Origin: Moorella sp. E308F | Lineage (GTDB): Bacteria; Bacillota; DSM-521; Neomoorellales; Neomoorellaceae | Direction of reading: 5' to 3' | Assembly: GCF_006538365.1 (NCBI RefSeq) | Contig: NZ_BJKN01000001.1 | Span: 675,639 to 739,638, forward strand | Length of the DNA stretch: 64,000 nucleotides | Shown: piece after piece, positions 17,052-26,909 of the stretch | Numbering within the stretch: position 1 is the stretch's first letter | How the letters are laid out: each line of letters starts with the position of its first letter | Made by a program: the position numbers and the translations under genes | Notes under the pieces: generated by a model | Told to the model about the DNA's origin: nothing | The model's input: the letters and a program-made list of their open reading frames with translations, nothing else | The model's database searches: none

Positions 17052-17267
17052 TTAGCCTTCCTTAGCCTCTTTGTTTACTACCTTATTCAGGTCGGCAACA
17101 AGGTTATCAACATCAATACCGTGGGCCATGGCTCCTTGCTCGATATTTTCAAAACGTGCCGCCGCGCAGCCCAGGCAACCCATCCCATGCTCCATAAAAA
17201 CCGGCACAGTCTGCGGGTACTTGCTGACTACTTCTGTAATGCTCATTTCCTTGGTAATGGTGGCCAC
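17052..17267 (-). CDS. DUF1858 domain protein
   Basis: A 71-residue protein: an N-terminal MSITEVVSKYPQTVPVFMEHGMGCLGC segment with the CxxC of the DUF1858 family (often fused to, or encoded near, disulfide oxidoreductases and hybrid-cluster proteins). The pair of cysteines could bind metal or form a redox disulfide; no biochemical role is established here. The GTG at 17267 has GGAGG 8 nt upstream and is preferred to the in-frame GTG at 17276, which overlaps that site. Monocistronic. Confidence 0.8.
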   Translation of the reverse strand: MATITKEMSITEVVSKYPQTVPVFMEHGMGCLGCAAARFENIEQGAMAHGIDVDNLVADLNKVVNKEAKEG

Positions 17268-17455
17268 AGGATTCACCTCCTAAAAAAGGTCTAATACCCA
17301 TCATGTTTATCATTATAATCGGTTAAAGGGGGTTTGTAAAGAAAATAGCACAAAAGCCAGCGGAATACCATCTTTTTCTCTATATTAAACCCTTTTCCTT
17401 CCAACAGATAATAGCAAAAAGAATAAAGGTCCGGCCTCAGCACATTATAGAGGAA

Positions 17456-17770
17456 TTAATCTTTTACCTGCTTCAGTTTTTCTTCTACCGATTTAACTTT
17501 TCCTTCCATAGTCAATTCCTTATCGCGCCGGTCGTCAATGCGGATAATGGTCATAGAACGCCGGGCGCCCTTTTCGAAAGGTACCTCATGCAGCCGCGCC
17601 AGCAGGGGAAATAATACTTCTAGTTCTCCTTCGACAATAGTGCCCATAGGTGTTAATTGGTACTTGATTCCCGGTGTTTCCTGCAGGACCCTGTGGGCAT
17701 CGGCCACATACTGGCTGATGCTGGTGCTGCCTGTTCCCACGGGGGCTATGACTACTTCCAGAACAGCCAC
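17456..17770 (-). CDS. MTH1187/YqgV family thiamine-binding protein (UPF0045)
   Basis: The 104-residue protein begins VAVLEVVIAPVGTGSTSISQYVADAHRVL and contains YQLTPMGTIVEGELEVLFPLL, the conserved core of UPF0045, a small ferredoxin-like fold some of whose members bind thiamine. GTG at 17770 is 8 nt after AAGGAGG; upstream in-frame codons run into tRNA-Sec and are not real. It is the gene following selC, probably by chance. The 190 bp between it and the DUF1858 gene show nothing further. Confidence 0.8.
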   Translation of the reverse strand: MAVLEVVIAPVGTGSTSISQYVADAHRVLQETPGIKYQLTPMGTIVEGELEVLFPLLARLHEVPFEKGARRSMTIIRIDDRRDKELTMEGKVKSVEEKLKQVKD

Positions 17771-17859
17771 AGTTTGAACCTCCTTCCCTGTTTTTAAGCA
17801 AAACCCGGCCCGCGACATAAATGGCGCGAATAGTACGACCCTAGTTAAATCTCCACTTC

Positions 17860-17959
17860 TGGCGGGAGTGTGTGGGAATCGAACCCACCGCGCCCGGGCC
17901 TCACCCGCGCGCCGGCTGGATTTGAAGTCCAGGCAGGCCACCAGGCCCGATCCACTCCC
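17860..17959 (-). tRNA. selC: Selenocysteine tRNA (TCA)
   Basis: A 100-nt tRNA with acceptor GGGAGTG/CACTCCC, GCCA 3' end, anticodon stem-loop CTGGACTTCAAATCCAG with anticodon TCA, a long GC-rich variable arm and T-loop GTTCGATTC. A TCA anticodon and long extra arm are diagnostic of tRNA-Sec, which decodes in-frame UGA with SelB. selB and selA lie 5-8 kb upstream on the same strand. Confidence 0.95.
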
Positions 17960-18015
17960 ACGCTATTATACGACCGCCGGCTGGCTAAGTCAAGCAACCT
18001 GCATGGCATGCAAAT

Positions 18016-18697
<682 letters not shown>

Positions 18698-18726
<29 letters not shown>

Positions 18727-19492
18727 CGTTCACCTCCCGTCCCAGGTAAGCTTCAATAACCCGCTCGTTGTTGCGAATGGCCTCCGGCGGTCCCTCGGCA
18801 ATAACCTGGCCGTAATCCAAGACATAGATGCGCTCACAAATACCCATCACCAGGGACATGTCGTGCTCGATTAATAAAATCGTCAGGTCAAACTCCTGTC
18901 GTATCCAGTTGATCAAAGTCATTAATCCCTTTGTTTCCTGAGGGTTCATCCCGGCTGCCGGCTCGTCGAGCAAAAGGAGTTTAGGGCGTGCCGCCAGGGC
19001 GCGGGCAATCTCCAGCCGGCGCTGCTCGCCGTAAGGCAGATTTTTGGCTTTTTCATTTTGATAGGGTTCCAGTTTAAATATCCGCAGCAGTTCCTGGCTC
19101 CGTGCCAGTACCTCCGCCTCGCCCCGGTGATAGGAAGGCAGGCGTAGAATGGCGTCAAGTACGCCATAACGGCTGTGCCAGTGGTAAGCTATCCGGATAT
19201 TGTCAAGGACACTCAGATTGCCGAAAAGGCGGATATTCTGGAAAGTTCTGGCAATCCCTTGCTGGGTAATTTGATAGGGTTTCAGTCCTACCAGACTGCG
19301 GCCGTTAAAAATAATCTCTCCCCTGGTGGGGCGGTAAACACCGGTCAGCAGGTTGAAAATCGTCGTTTTTCCCGCTCCGTTGGGGCCGATCAGGCCTACC
19401 AGTTCTCCCTGCTGTAAACGCAGGTTCACATTGGCTACCGCCATCAGGCCGCCAAAGGAAATTGTCAATTCCTTAGTTTCCAGCAGAGCCAC
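18698..19492 (-). CDS. livG: Branched-chain amino acid ABC transporter ATPase LivG
   Basis: A 264-residue ABC ATPase with Walker A GPNGAGKTT, signature LPYGEQRR, Walker B LLLLDEPAAGMNP and the LivG-type C-terminal extension (VIEAYLGRE). The GTG at 19492 lies 7-8 nt after GAGGTG and is preferred to the GTG three codons earlier. It overlaps both livM and livF. Confidence 0.93.
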
Positions 19493-20435
19493 TGGCTTCA
19501 CCTCGTTTCGGCACCCAGCGGTCCAGGGTAAGTTCCTTGTTACCCATTAAACCCTGGGGGCGGAAAACCATGATGACAATCAATAGTACGGCGTAGATAA
19601 CCATCCTTAAAACGGCCAGGTCCTGGAGGGCGGCGTTAATAAGGGTGATGGCTGCCGCAGCAATGATGGAGCCGGTGACGCTTCCCAGACCGCCAAAAAC
19701 TACCATGACCAGAATGTCAAAGGAACGGAAAAAGGTAAAAGTGGTCGGCTGGATGAGGTAAAAATAATGGGCATAAAGGGCCCCAGCAATCCCGGCAAAA
19801 AAGGCGCCTATGGCAAAGGCCAGGACTTTATAGTAAGTGGTGTTGATGCCCATGGTTTCGGCGGCAATCTCATTTTCCCGGATAGCCACACAGGCCCGCC
19901 CGTGGGTAGAATTAAGGAAATTGACAATAACCAGGATGGTCAGGACCATCATCAGGTAAAGCCAGGTCCAATTGGTCAATTGGGGAATACCAATCATCCC
20001 GGCGGCGCCGCCGATATAGTTAATATTGTTGGCTGCTCCCCGGATAATTTCTCCAAACCCCAGAGTGGCGATAGCCAGGTAATCTCCCCGCAAGCGCAAG
20101 GTGGGCAACCCGATGATAATCCCGGCAACGGCCGCCGCGCAGGCTCCGGCCAGGATAGCCACCGGAAAAGGCTGGCCCAAGTTGGTAGTCAGAATAGCGG
20201 ACACATAGGCACCCACGGCCATAAAGCCTGCATGGCCAAGGGCCAACTGGCCGGTAAAGCCCACAATGAGATTAAGGCTGACTGCCAGGATAATATTGAT
20301 CCCCATCATCATTAAATTAATCTCCTGGAAGGCACTGATTACACCCGCTGCTTGCAGCCAGTATACCAAAAAATAAATTAGGATTGCGCCGGCCAGGGAG
20401 ATTAGATTTTTTTTGCTAAATCGCACCTGTTTCAC
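19473..20435 (-). CDS. livM: Branched-chain amino acid ABC transporter permease LivM
   Basis: A 320-residue permease with about nine hydrophobic segments and the LivM hallmarks GLPTLRLRGDYLAIATLGFGEIIR and VVFGGLGSVTGSIIAAA. It forms the membrane channel with LivH. It begins immediately after livH (the stop TAG abuts the GTG start). Confidence 0.93.
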   Translation of the reverse strand: MKQVRFSKKNLISLAGAILIYFLVYWLQAAGVISAFQEINLMMMGINIILAVSLNLIVGFTGQLALGHAGFMAVGAYVSAILTTNLGQPFPVAILAGACAAAVAGIIIGLPTLRLRGDYLAIATLGFGEIIRGAANNINYIGGAAGMIGIPQLTNWTWLYLMMVLTILVIVNFLNSTHGRACVAIRENEIAAETMGINTTYYKVLAFAIGAFFAGIAGALYAHYFYLIQPTTFTFFRSFDILVMVVFGGLGSVTGSIIAAAAITLINAALQDLAVLRMVIYAVLLIVIMVFRPQGLMGNKELTLDRWVPKRGEASGSAGN

Positions 20436-21329
20436 CTACACCTTTTCAGTATTGTTCTTTCCCAGCAGGCCGGACGGCTTGACCAGCAGGATTAAGATAA
20501 GGAGGAGAAACACAATGGGGTCCCGTAATTTACTGCTCCAGTAACCGCTGACCATGGTTTCAAAAATACCCAGGGCAAAGCCCCCCACCATGGCGCCGGG
20601 AATCAGGCCGATGCCGCCAATAACCGCCGCCACGAAGGCCTTTAAACCGGGCATAATACCCATTAAGGGCTGAATGGTGTTGTAATAGAGCCCCAGCAGG
20701 ACCCCGGCCACGGCCGCAAAGGTCGACCCTATGGCGAAGGTCAGGGAAATAGTGTTATCAACATTAATTCCCATGAGCCTGGCAGCATCCGGGTCGTAGG
20801 AGACGGCCCGCATGGCTTTACCGGCCCAGGTATAATGGACAATATACTGCAATATGACCATCATTGCGATTGTAATGGCTAGAATTAAAAGCTGCAGGGT
20901 GGTGGCTGTCAGTTTTATGCCAAATATCGCCAAAGGCAGTTGGGCGCTGGTGATCAGCCCCGCCGGATAGGAACGAATTTCGGTTCCCAGGACCATCAGG
21001 CCCCCGTTCTCCAGAAATAGGGACACGCCGATTGCTGTAATCAAGGGTGCCAGGCGGCCAGCGTTACGTAAAGGTCTATAGGCGACCCGCTCAATGAGAA
21101 CCCCCAGGATAGCAGTACCGATCATGGAAATGATAAAGGCCAGCCAGATATTTAATTTGAGATAAACTACCACAAAAAAGGCAATATAAGCGCCCACCAT
21201 TAAAATGTCGCCATGGGCAAAATTAATCAACTGGATGATACCATAAACCATGGTATAGCCCAAGGCAATGAGGGCATAGATGCTGCCCAGGGACAGCCCG
21301 TTGATTATCTGCTGGAGAAATACGGCCAT
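20436..21329 (-). CDS. livH: Branched-chain amino acid ABC transporter permease LivH
   Basis: A 297-residue permease starting MAVFLQQIINGLSLGSIYALIALGYTMVYGIIQLINFAHGD, the LivH signature, with multiple membrane helices and the conserved AVIGGIGLIPGAMVGG loop. The ATG at 21329 is 8 nt after GGGAG; an upstream Met is unsupported. Confidence 0.93.
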   Translation of the reverse strand: MAVFLQQIINGLSLGSIYALIALGYTMVYGIIQLINFAHGDILMVGAYIAFFVVVYLKLNIWLAFIISMIGTAILGVLIERVAYRPLRNAGRLAPLITAIGVSLFLENGGLMVLGTEIRSYPAGLITSAQLPLAIFGIKLTATTLQLLILAITIAMMVILQYIVHYTWAGKAMRAVSYDPDAARLMGINVDNTISLTFAIGSTFAAVAGVLLGLYYNTIQPLMGIMPGLKAFVAAVIGGIGLIPGAMVGGFALGIFETMVSGYWSSKLRDPIVFLLLILILLVKPSGLLGKNNTEKV

Positions 21330-21363
21330 GCTGCCAACTCCCAACTCTGCCCTAAAATAAACT

Positions 21364-21393
21364 CCAATGAGGGGGTTAGAACCCCCCCATTGG
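21364..21393 (-). other. livK-livH intergenic hairpin
   Basis: CCAATG/CATTGG and GGGGGTT/AACCCCC form an almost continuous 13-bp stem in the minus-strand transcript, followed by AGTTTATTTT. Such hairpins can stabilise the upstream binding-protein mRNA or partly terminate, giving more LivK than permease; this is inference. Confidence 0.6.
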
Positions 21394-21422
21394 TTGGTCT
21401 GGCACCTTTTTAGGCCAGGATT

Positions 21423-22622
21423 TTAATGGGTAATCTTTTTCTTTAGCGTTTGCTTGCCGTCTACCATGGCAATAATGGCTACATCTTTAACCGGGTTGTG
21501 GTTTTCATCAATGGTAATCTTACTGGTAATGCCGTCAAAATTCTTCGTACTGGCCAGGGCATTGCGGATGGCCTCCGGATCGGCCGACCCGGCCCGATTG
21601 ATAGCATCGGCCAGCAGGTAAGCTGTATCATAAGCGAGGGCAGCAAAGGCGTCCGGTTCCCTGTTGTATTTGGCCTTAAAAGCTTTAATAAAGGCCTGAA
21701 GTCGCGGGTTGGGATCACTGGCAGCGTAATGGTTGGTAAAGTAAGTATTATTCAGGTTCGCTGCCCCGCCGGCGTACTCAGCCAGTTTGGGAGAATCCCA
21801 CCCGTCAGCACCCAGCATGGGAACCTTTATTTCCAGTTCCCGCGCCTGGTTAACAATCTTGCCCACGTCACCGTAATAGGCCGGAACATAAATCAGGTCG
21901 ACACCGGCATCCTTAATCCTGGTAAGGGCGGGACGGAAATCCTGATCGCCGGAATTAAAGCTCTCTTCCGCCACAACCTGGCCGCCGTTTTTAACGAATT
22001 CCTCTTTAAATACCTTATATAAACCCTTGCTGTACTCATCAGAGTTGCTGTAAATAATGGCAGCCTTTTTAGCTCCAAGATCTTTGATGGCGAATTCCGC
22101 GCCCACAATGGCCTGGGTGGGATCGATAAAGCAGACACGGAACACGTAGTCGCGCACTTTCTTGGTCTGGGGATCGACAGTTACATCTGGATTCGTCGCT
22201 GAGGGACTAATAATAGGTACTTTATATTTAGTAGCCATGGTCGCCGCCGCCATGGTGGCACCGGAAGTAGCCGGGCCCAGGAGGGCGACGACTTTATTCT
22301 CCGTAATCAATTTCGCAGCCGCACTCATGGCTTCTTCTCTTTTACCGCCATTGTCCAGCACGATAGGGTTGAACTTCTTGCCACCCAGGACACCGCCGTT
22401 CTGGTTGATTTCTTCAAAGGCCAGCAGGATGGCGTCCTTAGAATTAGTACCATAAGTAGCTACATCGCCTGAGAGTTCATAGTTGACGCCGATATTAATG
22501 GTATCGCCGCCGGAAGCCCCCTGTTTTTCCGCCCCTGATTTTTGCTGGCCGCAACCGGCGATTATTGCCGCTGCCAAGAGCAAGGCCACGGTAAACAGGG
22601 CAACTTTTTTAATCCTCCCCAC
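21423..22622 (-). CDS. livK: Branched-chain amino acid ABC transporter substrate-binding lipoprotein
   Basis: A 399-residue periplasmic-binding-protein-fold lipoprotein: a basic start, hydrophobic helix and lipobox IAGC with lipidated Cys24, then a Peripla_BP_6 domain (INIGVNYELSGDVATYG, ALLGPATSGATMAAA, KKAAIIYSNSDEYSKGL). It captures a branched-chain amino acid or similar ligand outside the membrane for LivHMGF. GTG at 22622 follows GGAGGAGG; the longer upstream reading is not credible. First gene of the operon. Confidence 0.92.
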   Translation of the reverse strand: MGRIKKVALFTVALLLAAAIIAGCGQQKSGAEKQGASGGDTINIGVNYELSGDVATYGTNSKDAILLAFEEINQNGGVLGGKKFNPIVLDNGGKREEAMSAAAKLITENKVVALLGPATSGATMAAATMATKYKVPIISPSATNPDVTVDPQTKKVRDYVFRVCFIDPTQAIVGAEFAIKDLGAKKAAIIYSNSDEYSKGLYKVFKEEFVKNGGQVVAEESFNSGDQDFRPALTRIKDAGVDLIYVPAYYGDVGKIVNQARELEIKVPMLGADGWDSPKLAEYAGGAANLNNTYFTNHYAASDPNPRLQAFIKAFKAKYNREPDAFAALAYDTAYLLADAINRAGSADPEAIRNALASTKNFDGITSKITIDENHNPVKDVAIIAMVDGKQTLKKKITH

Positions 22623-22699
22623 TTTAAAGGACCTCCTCCAATTTTTTTGCCGTTGACAGGCACATTTGAATTTATTATAAACCTGCCTTTGAATAACTG

Positions 22700-24607
22700 T
22701 CAATTGGCAATAACCATTCGCCTGTCCCCCTGACGCCGGGTAAGTTTTATCCGGTCCAGGTACTCTAAAAAGGGCAGTACATATTTGCGGGAGCTGCCCA
22801 GGGCGTCCCTTACTTCAGCCAGGCCGAAGGGGCCGGCGAGGCTTAATTTTTTCACTACCGCCACGGCCTCTTCAAAGGCCTCCCGGTGCCAGTAAAATTC
22901 GTCGTTGATTTTAACCAAAACTCCTTCCCGCGTCAGGTAGTGAAGGAGCTCTTCCAGCTCTGCCGGGGCCAGGTTATAAGCAGCTGCTACTTCATTAAAA
23001 CCCGGCGGCTGCCAGCGAGCCGACCGATAACACTCTGCCAGGGCCTGTAAAAGTTCTCTTTGCCGGGGGCTAATCTCGGGCTTAAAATCAGACAGGGCCA
23101 CGTTACTTGCCGTCAGCTGAATACGGCCTTCCTGGGACCATCGTTCCAGCAAGGCTTGAAAAACCCGCGCCGGCAGGTGGGAGAAATAACGGGAACGCAA
23201 TTCTTCCCTCCCCAGGCCGGGGCGCAGGGGATACTGGCGGTGAAAATCAGCCAGGGCCCGTACCGCCGCCTGCCACCACGCAGTCATGCGCTCATTGTTT
23301 ACTGCGTACAGGTCGTTATCAGCAGCAAGCAAGGTGAGCTGTCCCGCAGCAGCCATTTCATGCAACAATTTCCTGGTTTCTTGCGGCGTTAAAGCCGCCC
23401 TGGCTGCCGCTTCCTGCCAGTCCAGGCCATCCCGGTGCTCCTGGACAACCTGCGCCAGGATTTCTTGGGGCGAACCTTCCAGGCGTTTCTCTAAGGAAGC
23501 CAGGACGGATGGCTCAAAGCGGCGATGCCGGGGGGGCGCCGGGTCAATGATCAGCCCGCCGCCAATGGTTTGCATAGGCGAATAGCTGCGCAAGATAAAG
23601 CGATCGGCCCGCGTAGCCACCACCGGCTCCTCCATGAGCAGCTGGACAAAGGCCTTTTCCCCGCCCTTTAATTCGTTTCGATCAAGGAGGATAATTCTCC
23701 CTAAAACCTCGGCCGTGCCCAGGTAAAAACGGATGCGGCTGCGGTTGGCCAGGGTACGGGCGCCTGCCAGAAGCTTAAAACTGGCATCCAGGCGATAGGT
23801 TGGACGTAAAAAGCCTGGAGTTAGAAGGGAGCTGCCCCGGCTAACGGCTTCCTTTTCTATGCCGGCTAAATTTACGGCTACTCGCTGGCCGGCCAGGGCT
23901 TCTTTAACATTCTTACCATGAACCTGGAGATTGCGGACCTTAGTTTTTATACCTTCCGGCTGGACCTCCAGATCGTCTCCTACGCGGATGGTTCCCGACC
24001 AGAGGGTGCCGGTAACTACTGTGCCAAAACCGGTAATGGAAAAAACCCGATCGATGGGGAGCCTTACCCTTCCTTGTGCCGGCCGGGTTGGCGTTGCTGC
24101 CGCCAGGGCATCCAGCCGGGCCAGGAGCTCTGGTATCCCTTCGCCGGTCAGAGCGGACACAGGGATGATGGGGGCCTCAGCCAGCACCGTCCCCTGAACG
24201 ACCTGGCGCACTTCTTCCCGGACCAGTTCCAGCCACTCGGCATCCACCAGGTCGATTTTCGTAACCACGATGATACCCTGCTTGATCTGCAGCAGGTCAA
24301 TAATGGCCAGGTGTTCCCTGGTCTGGGGCATCACCCCTTCGTCGGCCGCCACCACCAGCATGACCAGGTCCATACCGCCGACACCGGCCAGCATCTGGCG
24401 AATAAAGCGTTCATGGCCGGGTACATCCACCAGGCCTAACTGGCGCCCGCTGGGTAAAGTCAGGGGAGCAAACCCCAGCTCAATGGATATGCCGCGTTCC
24501 TTTTCTTCTTTGAGCCGGTCTGTATCAACGCCGGTTAAGGCCTTGACCAGTACCGTCTTGCCGTGGTCGACATGACCGGCTGTCCCGACAATAATATATT
24601 CCACCAA
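22700..24607 (-). CDS. selB: Selenocysteine-specific elongation factor SelB
   Basis: A 635-residue EF-Tu-like GTPase ([36 protein letters not shown]) with two beta-barrel domains and a C-terminal string of winged-helix domains (last about 270 residues) that bind the SECIS hairpin. It brings Sec-tRNA-Sec to UGA codons. The TTG start is 7 nt after GGAGGAG; the next codon, GTG, is an alternative. It is followed after 77 bp by livK, an unusual neighbour. Confidence 0.95.
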   Translation of the reverse strand: MVEYIIVGTAGHVDHGKTVLVKALTGVDTDRLKEEKERGISIELGFAPLTLPSGRQLGLVDVPGHERFIRQMLAGVGGMDLVMLVVAADEGVMPQTREHLAIIDLLQIKQGIIVVTKIDLVDAEWLELVREEVRQVVQGTVLAEAPIIPVSALTGEGIPELLARLDALAAATPTRPAQGRVRLPIDRVFSITGFGTVVTGTLWSGTIRVGDDLEVQPEGIKTKVRNLQVHGKNVKEALAGQRVAVNLAGIEKEAVSRGSSLLTPGFLRPTYRLDASFKLLAGARTLANRSRIRFYLGTAEVLGRIILLDRNELKGGEKAFVQLLMEEPVVATRADRFILRSYSPMQTIGGGLIIDPAPPRHRRFEPSVLASLEKRLEGSPQEILAQVVQEHRDGLDWQEAAARAALTPQETRKLLHEMAAAGQLTLLAADNDLYAVNNERMTAWWQAAVRALADFHRQYPLRPGLGREELRSRYFSHLPARVFQALLERWSQEGRIQLTASNVALSDFKPEISPRQRELLQALAECYRSARWQPPGFNEVAAAYNLAPAELEELLHYLTREGVLVKINDEFYWHREAFEEAVAVVKKLSLAGPFGLAEVRDALGSSRKYVLPFLEYLDRIKLTRRQGDRRMVIAN

Positions 24608-24661
24608 ACATACGCTCCTCCAAAGGGATCTACAAAATTAGGCGATTATTAGCTGGCTCGT

Positions 24662-24812
24662 GGTTCTCGGCTAGCAAACTTGACGCTCAGCCTTGCTCGG
24701 CGGCGGGGGTGGCGGAGCGTGATACTTCTCGTTCCTAAAGCTGCGTTACGATACCCCTCCCGTTCACCGCCGCCTCTCTTCGGCTTCGCTGAGTTTGCTA
24801 TCGCCTCGAACC
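24662..24812. repeat. Inverted-repeat element between selA and selB (151 bp)
   Basis: The element begins GGTTC and ends GAACC, and its two ~45-bp arms are imperfect inverted repeats: left arm blocks CTAGCAAACT, CTCAGCC and CGGCGGCGG are matched on the opposite strand by ATAGCAAACT, GCGAAGCC and GGCGGCGG. Complementarity continues inward (GGGGT near 24706 with ACCCC near 24752). There is no ORF. It could be a MITE-like or REP-like palindromic repeat, or a large mRNA hairpin between selA and selB. Confidence 0.6.
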
Positions 24813-24861
24813 AAGTCGCCTTCCGCCTGTACCCTCCAGCGCATAGCTCTGGCCCACTTTT

Positions 24862-26295
24862 TCAGGTTTCCCCGGTGGGGTCGTTAATCCCATCGAGGGC
24901 CTCTACCAGGGCGCGAGCCAGTTCTTCACTTTCACCGGGCAGGAGGGTGCGGACGTCGAGGATTAAGGTATCTTCCTGAACCCGCACCAGGACCGGGGGC
25001 TCAATTTGCCGCAGGCGCCTGGCCAGTTCTTCTACCGTAACCTGGGCCGGCGCAACGGTTACGCCCCAGGACGGCAGTTCGGTTAACGGCAGGGAACCGC
25101 CTCCGGCCTGGGAGGTGATTGCTTTTATGCCTACCCGCGCCCGGGAACCCAGCACTTCCGCCAGCAAGGCCTGCAGCTGTTCCGCCCGGCGCCGCAAGTC
25201 CTCCGGCCGGGCTACCAGGGCAGCCAGGGTAGGGATCTCCCGGACGGCCCGGTCCGGGTTGCGATAAGCCCGCAAGGTTGCCTCAAGGGCAGCCAGAGTC
25301 ATTTTATCAACCCGCAGGGCGCGAGTTAAAGGATGGCGGGCAATAGTGGCCACCAGCTCCCGCCGACCCAGGATAATCCCGGCCTGGGGCCCGCCCAGCA
25401 ATTTATCCCCGCTGAAGGTTAAGAGGTCTACCCCCTGTTTAATTTCGGCCTGAACATTCGGTTCGCCGGTAATACCGTAGTTCTCCAAGTCCACCAGAAA
25501 ACCGCTGCCCAGGTCCTCCATGACGGGTACCTGCCGGCGCCGACCCAGGTCAACCAGTTCGGCCGTAGTCACTTCATGGGTAAAACCCTGGATGCGATAA
25601 TTACTGGGGTGAACCTTGAGAAGCAGAGCTGTATCCGGTCCCATGGCCGCTTCATAGTCCTGCAGGTAGGTTTTATTGGTAGTACCTACTTCCACCAGCC
25701 TGGTACCGCTCTGGGCCATAACATCCGGTACCCGGAAGGAACCGCCGATTTCCACCAGCTGACCCCGGGAAATAATGGTCTCCTTGCCGGCAGCCAGGGC
25801 GGCCAGGCTTAAATATACGGCAGCAGCGTTGTTGTTAACCACCAGGGCTGCTTCGGCACCGGTCAACTCCTTGAGCAAACCGGCCACATGTTCATAACGA
25901 TTACCACGTTGTCCCGACTCCAAGTTAAATTCCAGATTGGTATAGCGCCGGGCCGCCATCAGGGCTGCTTCCGCTGCCGCTTGGCTTAAAACAGCTCGGC
26001 CCAGGTTGGTGTGTAAAACCACCCCGGTAGCATTAATGACCGCCCGCAAGCTGCTACGGCTGCTGGCTTCGTACCTTTTCTTTATTTCCCGCGCCAATTC
26101 TTCCAGACCAGGCGGCTCAATTCCTGCGGTCAGTACTCTCTCCCGCCAGCTGGTCAGGACCTGGCGAGTACAGGCAACCACCAGGTTATGGTCCGTTTGG
26201 GATAATTCACGGAGCAGCGGGTGCCGCAGGATCTGGTCTACTGCCGGTAATTGCCGCAAAAGGCTTTGGGGCTGTTCCATGGTTACTTGCTGCAA
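24862..26295 (-). CDS. selA: L-seryl-tRNA(Sec) selenium transferase
   Basis: A 477-residue PLP enzyme with INATGVVLHTNLGRA, the pyridoxal-binding FSGDKLLGGPQAG (catalytic Lys) and the SelA N-terminal domain. It converts Ser-tRNA-Sec to Sec-tRNA-Sec using selenophosphate. Start is uncertain: the TTG at 26295 is very close to GGAGG, the ATG at 26280 rather far from it. selD is not in the window. Confidence 0.95.
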   Translation of the reverse strand: MQQVTMEQPQSLLRQLPAVDQILRHPLLRELSQTDHNLVVACTRQVLTSWRERVLTAGIEPPGLEELAREIKKRYEASSRSSLRAVINATGVVLHTNLGRAVLSQAAAEAALMAARRYTNLEFNLESGQRGNRYEHVAGLLKELTGAEAALVVNNNAAAVYLSLAALAAGKETIISRGQLVEIGGSFRVPDVMAQSGTRLVEVGTTNKTYLQDYEAAMGPDTALLLKVHPSNYRIQGFTHEVTTAELVDLGRRRQVPVMEDLGSGFLVDLENYGITGEPNVQAEIKQGVDLLTFSGDKLLGGPQAGIILGRRELVATIARHPLTRALRVDKMTLAALEATLRAYRNPDRAVREIPTLAALVARPEDLRRRAEQLQALLAEVLGSRARVGIKAITSQAGGGSLPLTELPSWGVTVAPAQVTVEELARRLRQIEPPVLVRVQEDTLILDVRTLLPGESEELARALVEALDGINDPTGET

Positions 26296-26344
26296 TCCTC
26301 CAAACGCAATGTAAGAAAACTGCGCTCTTACAAAAACAAACTAA

Positions 26345-26397
26345 GGTTATTATAACCATAAGCTAAAAATGTGGAACCGGTACAGCGTACCAGTTCC
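26345..26397. promoter_or_regulatory. Two palindromes in the selA-hsp20 divergent region
   Basis: GGTTAT-T-ATAACC at 26345-26357 is a perfect palindrome, and GGAACcGGTAC-AGC-GTACCaGTTCC at 26373-26397 is a 25-bp inverted repeat with one mismatch. They lie between divergent selA and hsp20. They may be operators or transcript hairpins; neither has a T-run. The remaining intergenic bases show no gene. Confidence 0.4.
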
Positions 26398-26492
26398 GCA
26401 TAAAGTTTTCCCACTTTCCCACGCCGGGTTATAAACTCCGGCTGCTGGTTAGAAAATATAGCTTAAGAAGACTTGCCAAAGGAGGTTTTTCC

Positions 26493-26909
26493 ATGAGTAT
26501 TGGTCCATGGCGCCCCTGGCGCGAACTGGCCGATATCCGCGAGGCCTTGTTCCGTAACTTCATGCCCGGCTTCTGGGAAATCGGCCCCCGCTTTGACATT
26601 TACCAGACCGAAAGGGAAGTGGTAGCCACAGTAGAATTACCGGGCCTGACTTCCAGGGACGATGTAGAAATCACCGCCACCGAGGATACCCTTGCCATTC
26701 GGGGTGAAATTCGCCGCAGCGAAGAAACAGGGGAACAGGATTATCACCGCGCCGAGCGCTTTTACGGTACCTTTGCCCGGACCGTCAGCCTGCCGGCCAA
26801 GGTAGAACCGGAAAAAGCGACGGCGACTTATAAAAACGGTATCCTGGAGGTCCGCCTGCCCAAGGCGGAAAACCAGCGGCAGCGGCGTATCCCCATCAAT
26901 CTCCACTAG
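26493..26909 (+). CDS. Small heat shock protein, Hsp20/alpha-crystallin family
   Basis: A 138-residue protein with an alpha-crystallin domain (FDIYQTEREVVATVELPGLTSRDDVEITATEDTLAIRGEI to YKNGILEVRLPKAE). It holds unfolding proteins in oligomers until ATP chaperones refold them. The ATG is preceded by AAAGGAGG. Convergent with the GerMN gene, whose stop shares the same CTAG. Confidence 0.93.
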   Translation: MSIGPWRPWRELADIREALFRNFMPGFWEIGPRFDIYQTEREVVATVELPGLTSRDDVEITATEDTLAIRGEIRRSEETGEQDYHRAERFYGTFARTVSLPAKVEPEKATATYKNGILEVRLPKAENQRQRRIPINLH

